From the NCBI RefSeq assembly GCF_014646115.1, contig NZ_BMMV01000010.1:124001-188000 (forward strand): a stretch of DNA of 64,000 bases, in the 5' to 3' direction. Source of the stretch: Streptomyces camponoticapitis (lineage in GTDB: Bacteria; Actinomycetota; Actinomycetes; Streptomycetales; Streptomycetaceae). A program made the translations under genes and the position numbers. Position 1 is the first letter of the stretch. Each line of letters begins with the position of its first letter. Positions 33,823 through 44,731 of the stretch are shown piece after piece. The notes below the pieces were generated by a model. The model was not told the DNA's origin, did no database searches, and saw only the letters and a program-made list of their open reading frames with translations.

Positions 33823-35652
33823 ATGAGCGATTCACGACCATTCCCGTCACGGCTCCTCCCGTCGCGGCTCCTCCCGTCGCGGCTCCTTCCTTCACGGCTC
33901 TTCCGGAGAACCTCGCAGGGCCGCCCGCGCACGATGGCGTCGGTCGCCGCCACCGCGCTCCTCGCGGCCTTCGCCGTGACCATCCCGGCCGCCGCTCCCG
34001 CGCAGGCGGCGGGCAGCGTCGTCAAGGTCACCGGGTCCCAGGGCGCCTGGCAGTTGACCGTCGACGGAGCGCCGTACCAGATCAAGGGCCTGACCTGGGG
34101 CCCCTCCGTCGCCGACGCCGGCAGGTACATGCCCGACGTGGCCTCCATGGGCGTCAACACCATCCGGACCTGGGGCACCGACGGCACCACCAAGCCCCTC
34201 CTCGACTCGGCTGCCGCCAACGGCATCAAGGTGATCGCCGGCTTCTGGCTCCAGCCCGGCGGCGGCCCGGGCAGCGGCGGCTGCGTCAACTACCTCACCG
34301 ACACGCAGTACAAGAACGACATGCTCGCCGAGTTCCCGAGGTGGGTGGAGACCTACAAGGACCACGCGGGTGTGCTGATGTGGAACGTCGGCAACGAATC
34401 CGTACTCGGACTCCAGAACTGCTACAGCGGCGACGCGCTGGAGCAGCAGCGCAACGCGTACACGACCTTCGTCAACGACATCGCCAAGAAGATCCACGCG
34501 GTCGACCCGAACCACCCCGTGACCTCGACCGACGCATGGACCGGAGCCTGGCCCTACTACCAGCGCAACTCGCCCGACCTTGACCTGTACGCGGTCAACT
34601 CCTACGCCGACGTGTGCAACATCGAGGAGACCTGGAACGCCGGCGGCTACACCAAGCCCTACATCGTCACCGAGGGCGGTCCCGCCGGTGAGTGGGAGGT
34701 GGACGACGACGTGAACGGTGTGGCGTCGGAGCCCGCCGACACGGCGAAGGCCCAGGGCTACAAGGACGCGTGGAACTGCGTCACCGGCCATCGGGGCGTC
34801 GCTCTCGGAGCCACGCTCTTCCACTACGGAACCGAGTACGACTTCGGCGGTGTCTGGTTCAATCTGCTGCCCGCGGGCCAGAAGCGGCTCTCCTACTACG
34901 CGGTGAAGGAGGCGTACGGCAGGAGCACCGCCGGCGACAACAAGCCGCCGGTGATCTCCAACATGGCCGTCGACGGCGCCACGTCCGTACCGGCCGGACG
35001 TCCGTTCAAGGTCACCTCGGACATCACGGACCCGAACGGTGACGCGCTCGGCTACGAGGTGCTGGTCAACAGCAAGTACATCGACAACAGCGGGCAGTTG
35101 ACCCCGGCACAGTTCACCGCCGAGGGCAACGGGGACTTCACCGTGACCGCGCCGGACCGGCTCGGGGTGTGGAAGGTCTACATCAAGGCGTCCGACGGCA
35201 AGGGCAACGTCGGGATCGAGACCAAGTCCTTCAAGGTCGTGCCGCCGCCCGTCGACGGCACCAACGTGGCCAAGGGGAAGCCGGCCACGGCGTCGTCCTT
35301 CCAGCCCGACAGCGTCGGCTGCCCCTGCCCGGCCGCGAGCGCCGTCGACGGTGACTTCGGGAGCCGGTGGGCCAGCGACTGGTCCGACCCGCAGTGGATC
35401 CAGGTGGACCTGGGCGCGCGGACCGACTTCAAGCACGTACAGCTCGCCTGGGAGGCCGCGTACGCCAAGAGCTACACCGTCCAGACGTCCGACAACGGGC
35501 AGGACTGGAGCACCCTGCGGACCGTCACCGGGGGTGACGGAGGCATCGACGACATCGCGGTCACCGGCGCCGCCCGGTACATACGGGTGAACGCGACCGA
35601 ACGCGGCACCCCGTGGGGCTACTCGCTCTACGAGTTCGGGGTCTACCGCTGA
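33823..35652 (+). CDS. Secreted clan GH-A-like glycoside hydrolase with F5/8 type C (CBM32-like) domain
   Basis: A 609-residue protein from ATG 33823 with AGGTGA upstream; an inner ATG at 33934 is less well placed. The start contains PSRLL four times (60 bp of tandem repeats at 33844-33903) before RRTSQGRPR and the signal core VAATALLAAFAVTIPAAA. A TIM barrel covers ~65-365: MGVNTIRTWGTD, VIAGFWLQPG, MWNVGNESV with the likely acid/base Glu and YIVTEGGPAGEW with the likely nucleophile. An Ig-like unit follows (~375-475), then a discoidin/CBM32-type domain (~485-608; SRWASDWSDPQWIQVDLG). The layout suggests a secreted beta-glycan hydrolase; the substrate is not deducible. Confidence 0.85.
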   Translation: MSDSRPFPSRLLPSRLLPSRLLPSRLFRRTSQGRPRTMASVAATALLAAFAVTIPAAAPAQAAGSVVKVTGSQGAWQLTVDGAPYQIKGLTWGPSVADAGRYMPDVASMGVNTIRTWGTDGTTKPLLDSAAANGIKVIAGFWLQPGGGPGSGGCVNYLTDTQYKNDMLAEFPRWVETYKDHAGVLMWNVGNESVLGLQNCYSGDALEQQRNAYTTFVNDIAKKIHAVDPNHPVTSTDAWTGAWPYYQRNSPDLDLYAVNSYADVCNIEETWNAGGYTKPYIVTEGGPAGEWEVDDDVNGVASEPADTAKAQGYKDAWNCVTGHRGVALGATLFHYGTEYDFGGVWFNLLPAGQKRLSYYAVKEAYGRSTAGDNKPPVISNMAVDGATSVPAGRPFKVTSDITDPNGDALGYEVLVNSKYIDNSGQLTPAQFTAEGNGDFTVTAPDRLGVWKVYIKASDGKGNVGIETKSFKVVPPPVDGTNVAKGKPATASSFQPDSVGCPCPAASAVDGDFGSRWASDWSDPQWIQVDLGARTDFKHVQLAWEAAYAKSYTVQTSDNGQDWSTLRTVTGGDGGIDDIAVTGAARYIRVNATERGTPWGYSLYEFGVYR

Positions 35653-35737
35653 CCGCGGCGGGCCGGCCACAGCCGGCCGCCGCCGTCGGCTGATCATTCC
35701 TGCCGCGCCGTGCTCTCCCCGCCGGCGGCGCGGTGGT

Positions 35738-35776
35738 CCCGCGGCGGGTCACGGAGACTCCGTGACCCGCCGCGGG
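35738..35776. terminator. Perfect 18-bp hairpin terminator
   Basis: CCCGCGGCGGGTCACGGA (35738-35755) pairs with 35759-35776 around GAC, 85 bases after the glycosidase stop. This is one of the strongest hairpins in the window. Confidence 0.9.
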
Positions 35777-35809
35777 TTCTCTTCGTGCCCGCGTCCCGGC
35801 ACCCGGCCG

Positions 35810-36150
35810 TGCCCGTTTCACCCACGGCCGGTTCTCGCCCCGGCCGGGAGGCCCGTCGGGCACCCGCCGCGAACCTCCGCATCCCCGCCGCGCCCCGCGA
35901 TTCAGGCGTGCTCGGCAGTGATCCGCGGGCGACTCGTACATGGTCCGTACACGTTTCCCTGCCCGTTTGAGTGCCCGTTTTGGGGCGCCGGACGGGACGC
36001 AGCTCACGTTTAGAAGGCCGATCGCCGGAAGCCCGCCCACCGCTTCGGGCGCCGTTCGGGCGTGGATCAGCGCCAAACGGGCACCGAAGCGGGCGCCGGA
36101 GTCTGGCATTCCTGGTACGACCAGCGCAGACTCCGACGAGCAAACGGGCA
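35810..36150. promoter_or_regulatory. Five copies of TGCCCGTTT/AAACGGGCA upstream of the DeoR gene
   Basis: Exact copies on the plus strand at 35810-35818, 35960-35968 and 35972-35980, and on the minus strand at 36075-36083 and 36142-36150. They lie in the 614-base gene-free stretch 35653-36266 before the DeoR-type regulator. Two are 12 bp apart as direct repeats. DeoR proteins often bind several direct copies of a short box, so these are candidate operators. Nothing else coding is visible in the stretch. Confidence 0.6.
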
Positions 36151-36266
36151 TGAACGGTCACACTCAAAGCAGCGAAGAGCCTGGTCGAGCCGGGCCTCTT
36201 GCTTGTAGAAACGACCCATGAGCCCGAACGGGTGCTGAGCCGCAGCAGAGCAGGGAAGTGTGTGTC

Positions 36267-37028
36267 GTGGACACGGACGAACGCCGACGAGAGATTCTTG
36301 AGATCGCCCGACGTGACGGGTCGGTGGAGGTCACCGCCTTGGCCGCCAAGTTGAGCGTGGCCAAGGAGACCGTCCGGCGCGACCTGCACGCCCTGGAGGA
36401 GCACGGCCTCCTGCGGCGCACCCACGGCGGTGCCTATCCGGTGGAGAGCGCCGGCTACGAGACGACCCTCGCTGTCCGGACCACCCGGCTCGTACCTCAG
36501 AAGTCACGGATCGCGGTCGCCGCCGCCGACCTCATCGGGGACGCCGAAACGGTCTTCATCGACGAGGGCTTCACCCCCCAGCTCGTCGCCGAGGCCCTCC
36601 CCAGGGACCGGCCGCTGACCGTCGTCACCGCCTCCCTGGCGGTCGCCAACGGGCTCGCCGACGCCGAGAAGATCGCGGTCCTGCTGCTCGGCGGCCGGGT
36701 GCGCGGCGGCACCCTCGCCACCGTCGACCACTGGGCGATCCGGATGCTCTCCGACTTCGTCATCGACCTGGCGTTCGTCGGCGCGAACGGCATCTCGCGC
36801 GAGTACGGGCTGACCACCCCCGACCCGGCCGTCAGCGAGGTGAAGGCCCAGGCCATGCGCAGCGCCCGCCGGAAGGTGTTCGCCGGAATCCACACCAAGT
36901 TCGGCGCCGTGAGTTTCTGCCGGTTCGCCGATGTCGGTGACTTCGAGACGATCGTCACCGACGTCGGACTCCCGTCGGCGGAGGCGCAGCGCTATTCACT
37001 GCTCGGCCCCCAGGTCATCCGCGTCTGA
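36267..37028 (+). CDS. DeoR-family sugar-operon repressor
   Basis: A 253-residue protein. GTG 36267 (MDTDERRREILEIA) has AGGGAA ten bases upstream; GTG 36258 is the alternative. The N-terminal DeoR winged helix (~5-58: GSVEVTALAAKLSVAKETVR, RDLHALEEHGLLRRTHGGAY) is followed by the sugar-phosphate-isomerase-like ligand domain (FIDEGFTPQLVAEALP, TVVTASLAVANGL, LLGGRVRGGTLATV, FVGANGIS). Members sense sugar phosphates or polyol-derived phosphates. It precedes the polyol uptake operon on the same strand with a 152-base gap and is its probable regulator. Confidence 0.92.
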   Translation: MDTDERRREILEIARRDGSVEVTALAAKLSVAKETVRRDLHALEEHGLLRRTHGGAYPVESAGYETTLAVRTTRLVPQKSRIAVAAADLIGDAETVFIDEGFTPQLVAEALPRDRPLTVVTASLAVANGLADAEKIAVLLLGGRVRGGTLATVDHWAIRMLSDFVIDLAFVGANGISREYGLTTPDPAVSEVKAQAMRSARRKVFAGIHTKFGAVSFCRFADVGDFETIVTDVGLPSAEAQRYSLLGPQVIRV

Positions 37029-37180
37029 CGCACCCCATCCGTTCCGGAACCCCCGCCGAGGCGGCCAGGGGGCGGGACCCGTACGGCCTCACGACCCCCC
37101 CGCAAGATCTCCTCCCCCAGAACTTCCCCACCCCTCCCACCCATCAGCGACAACCGCAACCGAATGATCAGGAGAAACTC

Positions 37181-38539
37181 ATGCCCCTCCAGCAGCGACG
37201 ACGTGGCATAGGCGTACGTGTGGGCGTGGGAGCGGCCTTGACGGCACTCCTCGCCGGATGCAGCGGCGCGGGCGGCAGCACCTCCGACGGTGGTGAGACG
37301 GTCAATGTGCTGATGGTCAACAACCCGCAGATGGTGGAACTCCAGAAGCTGACCGCCGCGAACTTCACCAAGGACACCGGCATCAAGGTCAACTTCACCG
37401 TCCTGCCGGAGAACGACGTCCGCGACAAGATCAGCCAGGACTTCTCCAACCAGGCCGGCCAGTACGACGTCGCCACCATCAGCAACTTCGAGGTGCCCTT
37501 CTTCGCGAAGAACGGCTGGCTGCACACGCTCGACGAGTACGTGGAGAAGGACAAGGCGTTCGACCAGGACGACATCCTCAAGCCGCTCAAGGAGTCGCTG
37601 ACGGCCGAGGACGGCAAGCTCTACGGCCAGCCGTTCTACGGCGAGTCGTCCTTCCTCATGTACCGCAAGGACGTCTTCGCCGAGAAGAAGCTGAAGATGC
37701 CCGCCAACCCCACCTGGCAGGAGGTCGCCGACCTCGCCGCCAAGACCGACGGCGCCCAGAGGGGCATGAAGGGCATCTGTCTGCGCGGTCTGCCGGGCTG
37801 GGGCGAGGTCATCGCCCCGCTCACGACCGTGGTCAACACCATGGGCGGCACCTGGTTCACCGAGGACTGGAAGGCGCAGCTGACCTCGCCCGAGTTCAAG
37901 AAGGCCACCAAGTTCTACGTCGACCTCGTGCGTGAGCACGGCGAGGCGGGCGCGCCGCAGGCCGGTTACGCCGAGTGCCTCAACAACATGACGCAGGGCA
38001 AGACGTCGATGTGGTACGACGCCACGGCGGGCGCGGGCTCGCTGGAGGCCAAGGACTCCCCGGTCAAGGGCAAGATCGGCTATGTGCCGGCCCCGGTCGA
38101 CAAGACGGACAGCTCCGGCTGGCTCTACACCTGGGCCTGGGGCATGCAGAAGGCGTCCAAGAACACCGAGAGCGCCTGGAAGTTCATCTCCTGGGCGTCC
38201 AGCAAGGAGTACGAGGAGCTCGTCGGCAAGGAGATCGGCTGGGCCAACGTCCCGGCGGGCAAGCGCGCCTCGACGTACATGAACCCCGACTACCGCAAGG
38301 AAGCCGCCGCGTTCGCCGACGTCACCTCGGAGGCCATCTCCAGCGCCAACCCGCGTGACCCGGGCACCCAGCCCCGCCCGACCGTCGGTATCCAGTTCGT
38401 CGGCATCCCCGAGTTCACCGACCTCGGCACGAAGGTCTCGCAGGAGATCAGCGAGGCCATCGCCGGCCGCCAGTCGGTCGACGAGGCCCTGGAGGCTTCC
38501 CAGAAGCTCGCCGAGAAGGTTGCCGAGGAGTACCGGTGA
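37181..38539 (+). CDS. Polyol (sorbitol/mannitol-type) ABC substrate-binding lipoprotein
   Basis: A 452-residue protein from ATG 37181 behind CAGGAGAAA. A basic n-region and hydrophobic core end in the lipobox LLAGCSG. The mature protein is a cluster-B type binding protein (VNVLMVNNPQMVELQKLTAA, DVATISNFEVPFFAKNGWLH, MYRKDVFAEKKLKMP, GWLYTWAWGMQKASKN), resembling SmoE-type sorbitol/mannitol binders. It leads a five-gene operon, every junction of which overlaps by four bases. The polyol assignment relies on the paired dehydrogenase and kinase. Confidence 0.88.
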   Translation: MPLQQRRRGIGVRVGVGAALTALLAGCSGAGGSTSDGGETVNVLMVNNPQMVELQKLTAANFTKDTGIKVNFTVLPENDVRDKISQDFSNQAGQYDVATISNFEVPFFAKNGWLHTLDEYVEKDKAFDQDDILKPLKESLTAEDGKLYGQPFYGESSFLMYRKDVFAEKKLKMPANPTWQEVADLAAKTDGAQRGMKGICLRGLPGWGEVIAPLTTVVNTMGGTWFTEDWKAQLTSPEFKKATKFYVDLVREHGEAGAPQAGYAECLNNMTQGKTSMWYDATAGAGSLEAKDSPVKGKIGYVPAPVDKTDSSGWLYTWAWGMQKASKNTESAWKFISWASSKEYEELVGKEIGWANVPAGKRASTYMNPDYRKEAAAFADVTSEAISSANPRDPGTQPRPTVGIQFVGIPEFTDLGTKVSQEISEAIAGRQSVDEALEASQKLAEKVAEEYR

Positions 38540-39519
38540 GCACTTCTGTCAGCGCCGCACCCCCCGCCCCACCGGACCAGTCGCCGCCGGCCAAGTCCCG
38601 CCCCCCGGCGGGGCCCCGGTCCGGCAAGGCGCGCGCCTGGGGCACCCGTGCCCCCCTCCTGCCGGCTCTTGTCTTCCTGATAGCCGTCACCCAACTGCCC
38701 TTCGTGGCAACGCTGTTCATCTCACTGTTCGACTGGAACTCGCTCAACCCGGACGCCCGCAGCTTCTCCGGTCTTGAGAACTACGGCTCCGTCTTCAGCG
38801 ACGCGGACCTGCGTGACTCGGTGTTCACCACGATGCTGCTCACCGCCACCGTGGTGATCGTCAGCGTAGTGCTCGGACTGCTGCTCGCCCTGCTGCTCAA
38901 CCAGCGGTTCGCGGGCCGGGGCCTGGTCCGTACGCTGCTCATCACCCCGTTCCTGCTGGTGCCCGTCTCGGCCGCGCTGCTGTGGAAGCATGTGCTCTAC
39001 AACCCCGAGTACGGCCTGCTGAACGGTGGTTGGGCCTGGTTCACCGGGCTGTTCGGTGTCGAGAACGCCTCGCAGCCCGACTGGATCTCGGACATGCCGC
39101 TGCTCGCCGTCGAGGCGTCGCTCGTCTGGCAGTGGACGCCGTTCATGATGCTGATCCTGCTGGCCGGGCTGCAGAGCCGGCCGCTGGACATGATGGAGGC
39201 CGCGCGCCTGGACGGCGCGAACGCCTGGCAGATGTTCGCCTTCCTGACCCTGCCGCATCTGCGCCGCTACCTCGAACTCGGCGTCCTGCTCGGCTCGATC
39301 TACATCGTGCAGAACTTCGACGCCGTGTTCACCATCACCGCGGGCGGACTCGGCACCGCCAACCTCCCGTACACCATCTACCAGACCTTCTACCAGGCTC
39401 ACGAGTACGGACTGGCCTCCGCGGCAGGCGTGGTCGTCGTGATCGGCACCATCGTGATCGCGACCTTCGCCCTGCGCGTCGTCTCGTCCCTCTTCAGTGA
39501 GGAGGCGAGGCGCGCATGA
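38536..39519 (+). CDS. Sugar/polyol ABC permease, MalF/SmoF type
   Basis: A 327-residue protein whose GTG overlaps the binding-protein stop by GTGA. After a Pro/Ala-rich N-terminus there are six membrane helices (for example LLPALVFLIAVTQLPFVATL and TVVIVSVVLGLLLALLLNQ). The cytoplasmic EAA loop reads EAARLDGANAWQMFAFLTLP, where an MsiK-type ATPase would dock. No ATPase gene exists in this operon. It pairs with the permease at 39516. Confidence 0.92.
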   Translation: MSTSVSAAPPAPPDQSPPAKSRPPAGPRSGKARAWGTRAPLLPALVFLIAVTQLPFVATLFISLFDWNSLNPDARSFSGLENYGSVFSDADLRDSVFTTMLLTATVVIVSVVLGLLLALLLNQRFAGRGLVRTLLITPFLLVPVSAALLWKHVLYNPEYGLLNGGWAWFTGLFGVENASQPDWISDMPLLAVEASLVWQWTPFMMLILLAGLQSRPLDMMEAARLDGANAWQMFAFLTLPHLRRYLELGVLLGSIYIVQNFDAVFTITAGGLGTANLPYTIYQTFYQAHEYGLASAAGVVVVIGTIVIATFALRVVSSLFSEEARRA

Positions 39520-40433
39520 GCACACTCTCCGCACCGAAGACCGCCGGCGCCCCTGGCAAGGCGTCCACCTCTCCGGGGGCCCACGACACCTACGGCCCCG
39601 CGGCCCGGCGCGCCAAGCGGCGCTCCACCGCGCTCGGCCTGCTGGCCTGGGTGGTCGGAGTCGTCTTCTGCTTCCCGGCGCTGTGGATGTTCCTCACCTC
39701 CCTGCACTCGGAGGCGGACGCGGCGACCAATCCGCCGTCGCTCACCGCGCCGCTCACCTTCGACAACTACAGCAACTTCTTCGGCGCCGACGGCGGGGCG
39801 AGCCCCTGGCCGCCGCTCATCAACTCGGTGACGGCGTCCCTGTTCTCGACCCTGTTCGTCCTCGTGCTGGCGCTGCCGGCGGCGTACGCGCTGTCCATCA
39901 AGCCCGTCCGCAAATGGACGGACGTGATGTTCTTCTTCCTCTCCACGAAGATGCTGCCGGTCGTCGCCGGACTGCTGCCGGTGTATCTCTTCGCCAAGAA
40001 CATCGGCATGCTGGACAACATCTGGCTGCTCGTCATCCTCTACACCTCGATGAACCTGCCGATCGCGGTCTGGATGATGCAGTCCTTCCTCGCGGACGTG
40101 CCGGTCTCCATCATCGAGGCCGCACAGGTGGACGGGGCCCGGCTGCACACCGTGCTGATCCGGGTGGTGGCGCCGGTCGCCGCCCCCGGTATCGCCGCCA
40201 CCGCGCTGATCTGCTTCATCTTCAGCTGGAACGAACTGCTCTTCGCGCGGGTCCTCACCGGCGTGACAGCGCAGACGGCGCCCGTCTTCCTGACCGGATT
40301 CGTCACCAGCCAGGGCCTCTTCCTCGCCCAGCTGTGCGCCGCTTCCGTCGTCGTGTCCCTGCCGGTGCTCGCCGCCGGCTTCGCAGCCCAGGACAAGCTC
40401 GTCCAGGGCCTTTCTCTTGGAGCCGTCAAATGA
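39516..40433 (+). CDS. Sugar/polyol ABC permease, MalG/SmoG type
   Basis: A 305-residue protein from an ATG overlapping the previous stop (ATGA). It has six membrane helices (ALGLLAWVVGVVFCFPALWM, SLFSTLFVLVLALPAAYAL and others). The EAA loop is IEAAQVDGARLHTVLIRVVA. It ends AQDKLVQGLSLGAVK, the usual MalG-like C-terminus (Q.LVxGL..GAVK). It forms the translocation pore with the permease at 38536. Confidence 0.92.
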   Translation: MSTLSAPKTAGAPGKASTSPGAHDTYGPAARRAKRRSTALGLLAWVVGVVFCFPALWMFLTSLHSEADAATNPPSLTAPLTFDNYSNFFGADGGASPWPPLINSVTASLFSTLFVLVLALPAAYALSIKPVRKWTDVMFFFLSTKMLPVVAGLLPVYLFAKNIGMLDNIWLLVILYTSMNLPIAVWMMQSFLADVPVSIIEAAQVDGARLHTVLIRVVAPVAAPGIAATALICFIFSWNELLFARVLTGVTAQTAPVFLTGFVTSQGLFLAQLCAASVVVSLPVLAAGFAAQDKLVQGLSLGAVK

Positions 40434-41419
40434 GGGCAGCGATCGTCGAGGGCATCGGCAAGGTGTCCGTCGCCACGGTCCCAGACCCGACCCCGGGCCC
40501 GCGCGACGTCGTCGTGTCCGTCGCCGTCTGCGGCATCTGCGGCACCGATCTGCACATCCTCCAGGGCGAGTTCGCGCCGACCCTGCCGATCGTCCCCGGG
40601 CACGAGTTCGCGGGCGAGATCGTCGGCATCGGCGCGGACGTCACGGAGCTGGCGGTGGGCGACAAGGTCGCCGTCGACCCGTCGCTGTACTGCCACGAGT
40701 GCCGCTACTGCAGGGCCGGGCGGGGCAATCTCTGCGACCGCTGGAACGCGATCGGGGTCTCCGTCCCCGGTGGCGCCGCCGAGTTCGCGGTGGCGCCGGT
40801 CGCGAACTGCGTCAAGCTCCCGGACCATGTGGACGTACGGGACGCGGCGCTCATCGAGCCGCTGTCCTGCGCCGTACGCGGCTACGACGTGCTGAGCAGC
40901 ACGCTCGGCGCGGAGGTGCTGATCTACGGTTCCGGCACGATGGGGCTGATGATGCTGGAGCTGGCCAAGCGCACGGGCGCCGCCGCGGTCGACGTGCTGG
41001 ACATCAACCCCGAGCGGCTGGCCACCGCGGCCAAACTCGGCTGTTCACGGTCGGGCGCCTCGGCGGAGGAGTTCGAGCGGCCGGGCGGCTGGGACGTCGT
41101 CATCGACGCGACCGGCAACGCGGGCGCCATCCAGGACGGCCTCGGCCGGGTCGCCAAGGGGGGAACGTTCCTCCAGTTCGGGGTCTCCGACTACGCGACG
41201 ACGGCCGTCATCGAGCCGTACAAGATCTACAACCAGGAGATCACCATCACCGGCTCGATGGCGGTGCTGCACAGCTTCGAGCGGGCCGCCGCGCTGTTCG
41301 CCACCGGGGTCCTGGACCCCGCGGTGTTCATCAGCGACCGGCTGCCGCTGGACCAGTACCCGCAGGCGATCGAGCGGTTCCAGGCCGGCCAGGGACGCAA
41401 GATCGTGGTGGAGCCGTGA
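40430..41419 (+). CDS. Zinc-dependent alcohol/polyol dehydrogenase (MDR family)
   Basis: A 329-residue protein from ATG 40430, overlapping the permease stop. Catalytic zinc ligands are in AVCGICGTDLH and PGHEFAGEIVG; the structural zinc site is complete (CHECRYCRAGRGNLC). The nucleotide site is YGSGTMGLMM followed by VDVLDINPER, where Asp at the end of the second strand favours NAD. The family includes sorbitol, xylitol, arabitol and threonine dehydrogenases. In this operon it should oxidise an imported polyol to a ketose, which the next gene product phosphorylates. Confidence 0.93.
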   Translation: MRAAIVEGIGKVSVATVPDPTPGPRDVVVSVAVCGICGTDLHILQGEFAPTLPIVPGHEFAGEIVGIGADVTELAVGDKVAVDPSLYCHECRYCRAGRGNLCDRWNAIGVSVPGGAAEFAVAPVANCVKLPDHVDVRDAALIEPLSCAVRGYDVLSSTLGAEVLIYGSGTMGLMMLELAKRTGAAAVDVLDINPERLATAAKLGCSRSGASAEEFERPGGWDVVIDATGNAGAIQDGLGRVAKGGTFLQFGVSDYATTAVIEPYKIYNQEITITGSMAVLHSFERAAALFATGVLDPAVFISDRLPLDQYPQAIERFQAGQGRKIVVEP

Positions 41420-42369
41420 CCGACGTTCCCGGCGCGGCGCCGGAGCCCGTTCCGGGTCCCGGCGCCGTCCTGGTGCTGGGCGAGGCGCTGATCGACCTCG
41501 TACCCACGGCCGACGACGCGGAGGCGCGCCTGGCTCAGCCGGGCGGCGCCCCCGCGAACGTGGCCACCGGACTGGCCCGGCTCTCCACGCCGAGCTGGTT
41601 CGCCGGCGCCCTCGGGAGCGACGGGTTCGCCCGGTCGATCGAGCGGCGGCTGGTCTCGGCGGGAGTCGAGCTCGGCCTCTGCGCCCGGCCGGACCTCCCC
41701 ACGGCGCTGGCCGTCGCGGACCCGGGCCCCGAGGGCACCGGCTACCACTTCCACCTCCAATCCACGGCGACCTTCCAGTTGCCGCGCCGCACGGACGTGG
41801 AGCGCTTCGCCGCCGTGTACGTGGGTGGTCTCGCAGCCGTCGTCGAGCCCGCGGCCTCGGCCGTGGCGGCGACGGCGAGCGCGGCGGCGGCCGGTGGCCC
41901 GCTGCTGGTGGTGGATCCGAACGTGCGCGAGGACCGCACCATCGACCCGCGGGACGGTGCCCGGCGCTTGCGTGAACTGTGCGAGCTGGGCCAGGTCGTC
42001 AAGGCGAGCGACGAGGATCTGGCGCGACTCTGGCCGGACTCGACGCCCGACGAGACGTGCCGCAGGCTCGCCGACGGCGGCCGGCTGGTGGTCCTGACCA
42101 GAGGATCGCGGGGAAGTACGGCCTACACCGGCTCGGCCGAACCCGTGTCCGTGCCCGCCGTGCGCGTCGAGGTGGTCAACACCATCGGCGCGGGCGACGC
42201 CTTCATGGCGGCCATGATCACCTGGATGGTCTCGCGCGGTGTCCACCCGGGCGGGGCAAGGGAGTTCACCCCCGCGCTCGCCGAGGAGATGCTGGGCTTC
42301 GCCTCGCGGGTGGCGGCATCGGTGGTGGCCCAGGCAGGCACCGAGCCGTCGCTACCGGCACACGCCTGA
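41416..42369 (+). CDS. PfkB-family carbohydrate kinase (fructokinase-like)
   Basis: A 317-residue protein from a GTG that overlaps the dehydrogenase stop (GTGA). The first PfkB signature region is LAQPGGAPANVATGLARL, and the second is NTIGAGDAFMAAMITWM with the catalytic Asp. LVLGEALIDLVP opens the fold. Members phosphorylate fructose, ribulose, xylulose or related sugars. With the dehydrogenase it gives a pathway of polyol to ketose to ketose phosphate. The stop lies inside a small hairpin (42364-42382), and a stronger terminator follows. Confidence 0.92.
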   Translation: MTDVPGAAPEPVPGPGAVLVLGEALIDLVPTADDAEARLAQPGGAPANVATGLARLSTPSWFAGALGSDGFARSIERRLVSAGVELGLCARPDLPTALAVADPGPEGTGYHFHLQSTATFQLPRRTDVERFAAVYVGGLAAVVEPAASAVAATASAAAAGGPLLVVDPNVREDRTIDPRDGARRLRELCELGQVVKASDEDLARLWPDSTPDETCRRLADGGRLVVLTRGSRGSTAYTGSAEPVSVPAVRVEVVNTIGAGDAFMAAMITWMVSRGVHPGGAREFTPALAEEMLGFASRVAASVVAQAGTEPSLPAHA

Positions 42370-42395
42370 CGCACCGTCAGGCTAATAACGCCCGC

Positions 42396-42425
42396 CGCGG
42401 GCAGCGGTCTTGACCGCTGCCCGCG
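42396..42425. terminator. 14-bp hairpin, bidirectional terminator
   Basis: CGCGGGCAGCGGTC (42396-42409) pairs perfectly with 42412-42425 (TT centre). It separates the convergent polyol operon and GH1 operon, 26 bases after one stop and 9 bases from the other. A 7-bp hairpin at 42364-42382 precedes it. Confidence 0.88.
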
Positions 42426-42434
42426 ACGGTGTGC

Positions 42435-43852
<1,418 letters not shown>

Positions 43853-43856
<4 letters not shown>

Positions 43857-44731
43857 TTCACCGCTCCCGCCGTCAGCCCCGCGACGAGATAGCGCTGGAG
43901 GAGCAGGAAGCCGACGACGACCGGCACGCTGACGACGAGCGAGGCCGCCATGATCTGGTTCCAGTACACGTCGTTCTGGGTGGCGTAGCCCTGGAGACCG
44001 ACGGCGAGCGTGCGGGTCTCGTCGTTCGTCATCACGGATGCGAAGAGGACTTCTCCCCAGGCCGTCATGAACGCGTAGACCGCCACCGCCACGATCCCCG
44101 GGATCGCCGCAGGCACGACCACGCGGAACAGCGCGCCGAACGGGCCGCAGCCGTCCACCTTCGCCGCCTCGTCCAGATCCCTCGGGATGGAGTCGAAGTA
44201 TCCGATCAGCATCCAGATGGAGAAGGGCAGCGAGAAGGTCAGATAGGTGAGGATGAGCCCGCCGCGCGAGCCGTAGAGGGCGACGCCCGTGCTGTTGCCG
44301 ATGTTGACGAAGATCAGGAACAGCGGGAGCAGGAAGAGGATGCCCGGGAACATCTGCGTGGAGAGCACCGTGACGGTGAAGACGCGTTTGCCCCTGAAGC
44401 GGTAGCGGCTCACGGCGTACGCGGAGAACACCGCGATCGTCACCGACAGCACGGTCGCCGCACCCGCCACCAGGAGCGAGTTCATGAAGTAGTGCGCGAG
44501 CGGGACGGTGTCCCAGATGTCGAAGTACGGGCGGATGGTGATCTCGGACGGGATCCACTGGAACGTGTCCGTGACGTCCTCCAGCGGCTTCAGCGAGCTG
44601 CTGACCATCACATAGACGGGCAGCAGGGCGAAGGTGGTGAGGAACGCCAGGATGATCCGGCGCGTCCAGCGGAAGGACGCCGGAGGAGCGAGGGGAGATC
44701 TGGCCTTGCCGGCCAGGGCCTTATTCGGCAC
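43853..44731 (-). CDS. Beta-glucoside ABC permease, MalG/CebG type
   Basis: A 292-residue protein whose start overlaps the preceding permease gene by 11 bases. It has six membrane helices (ILAFLTTFALLPVYVMVSS, ILFLLPLFLIFVNIG and others), the EAA loop RDLDEAAKVDGCGPFGALF and the family C-terminus RYLVAGLTAGAVK. It works with the permease at 44721 and depends on an ATPase encoded elsewhere. Confidence 0.92.
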
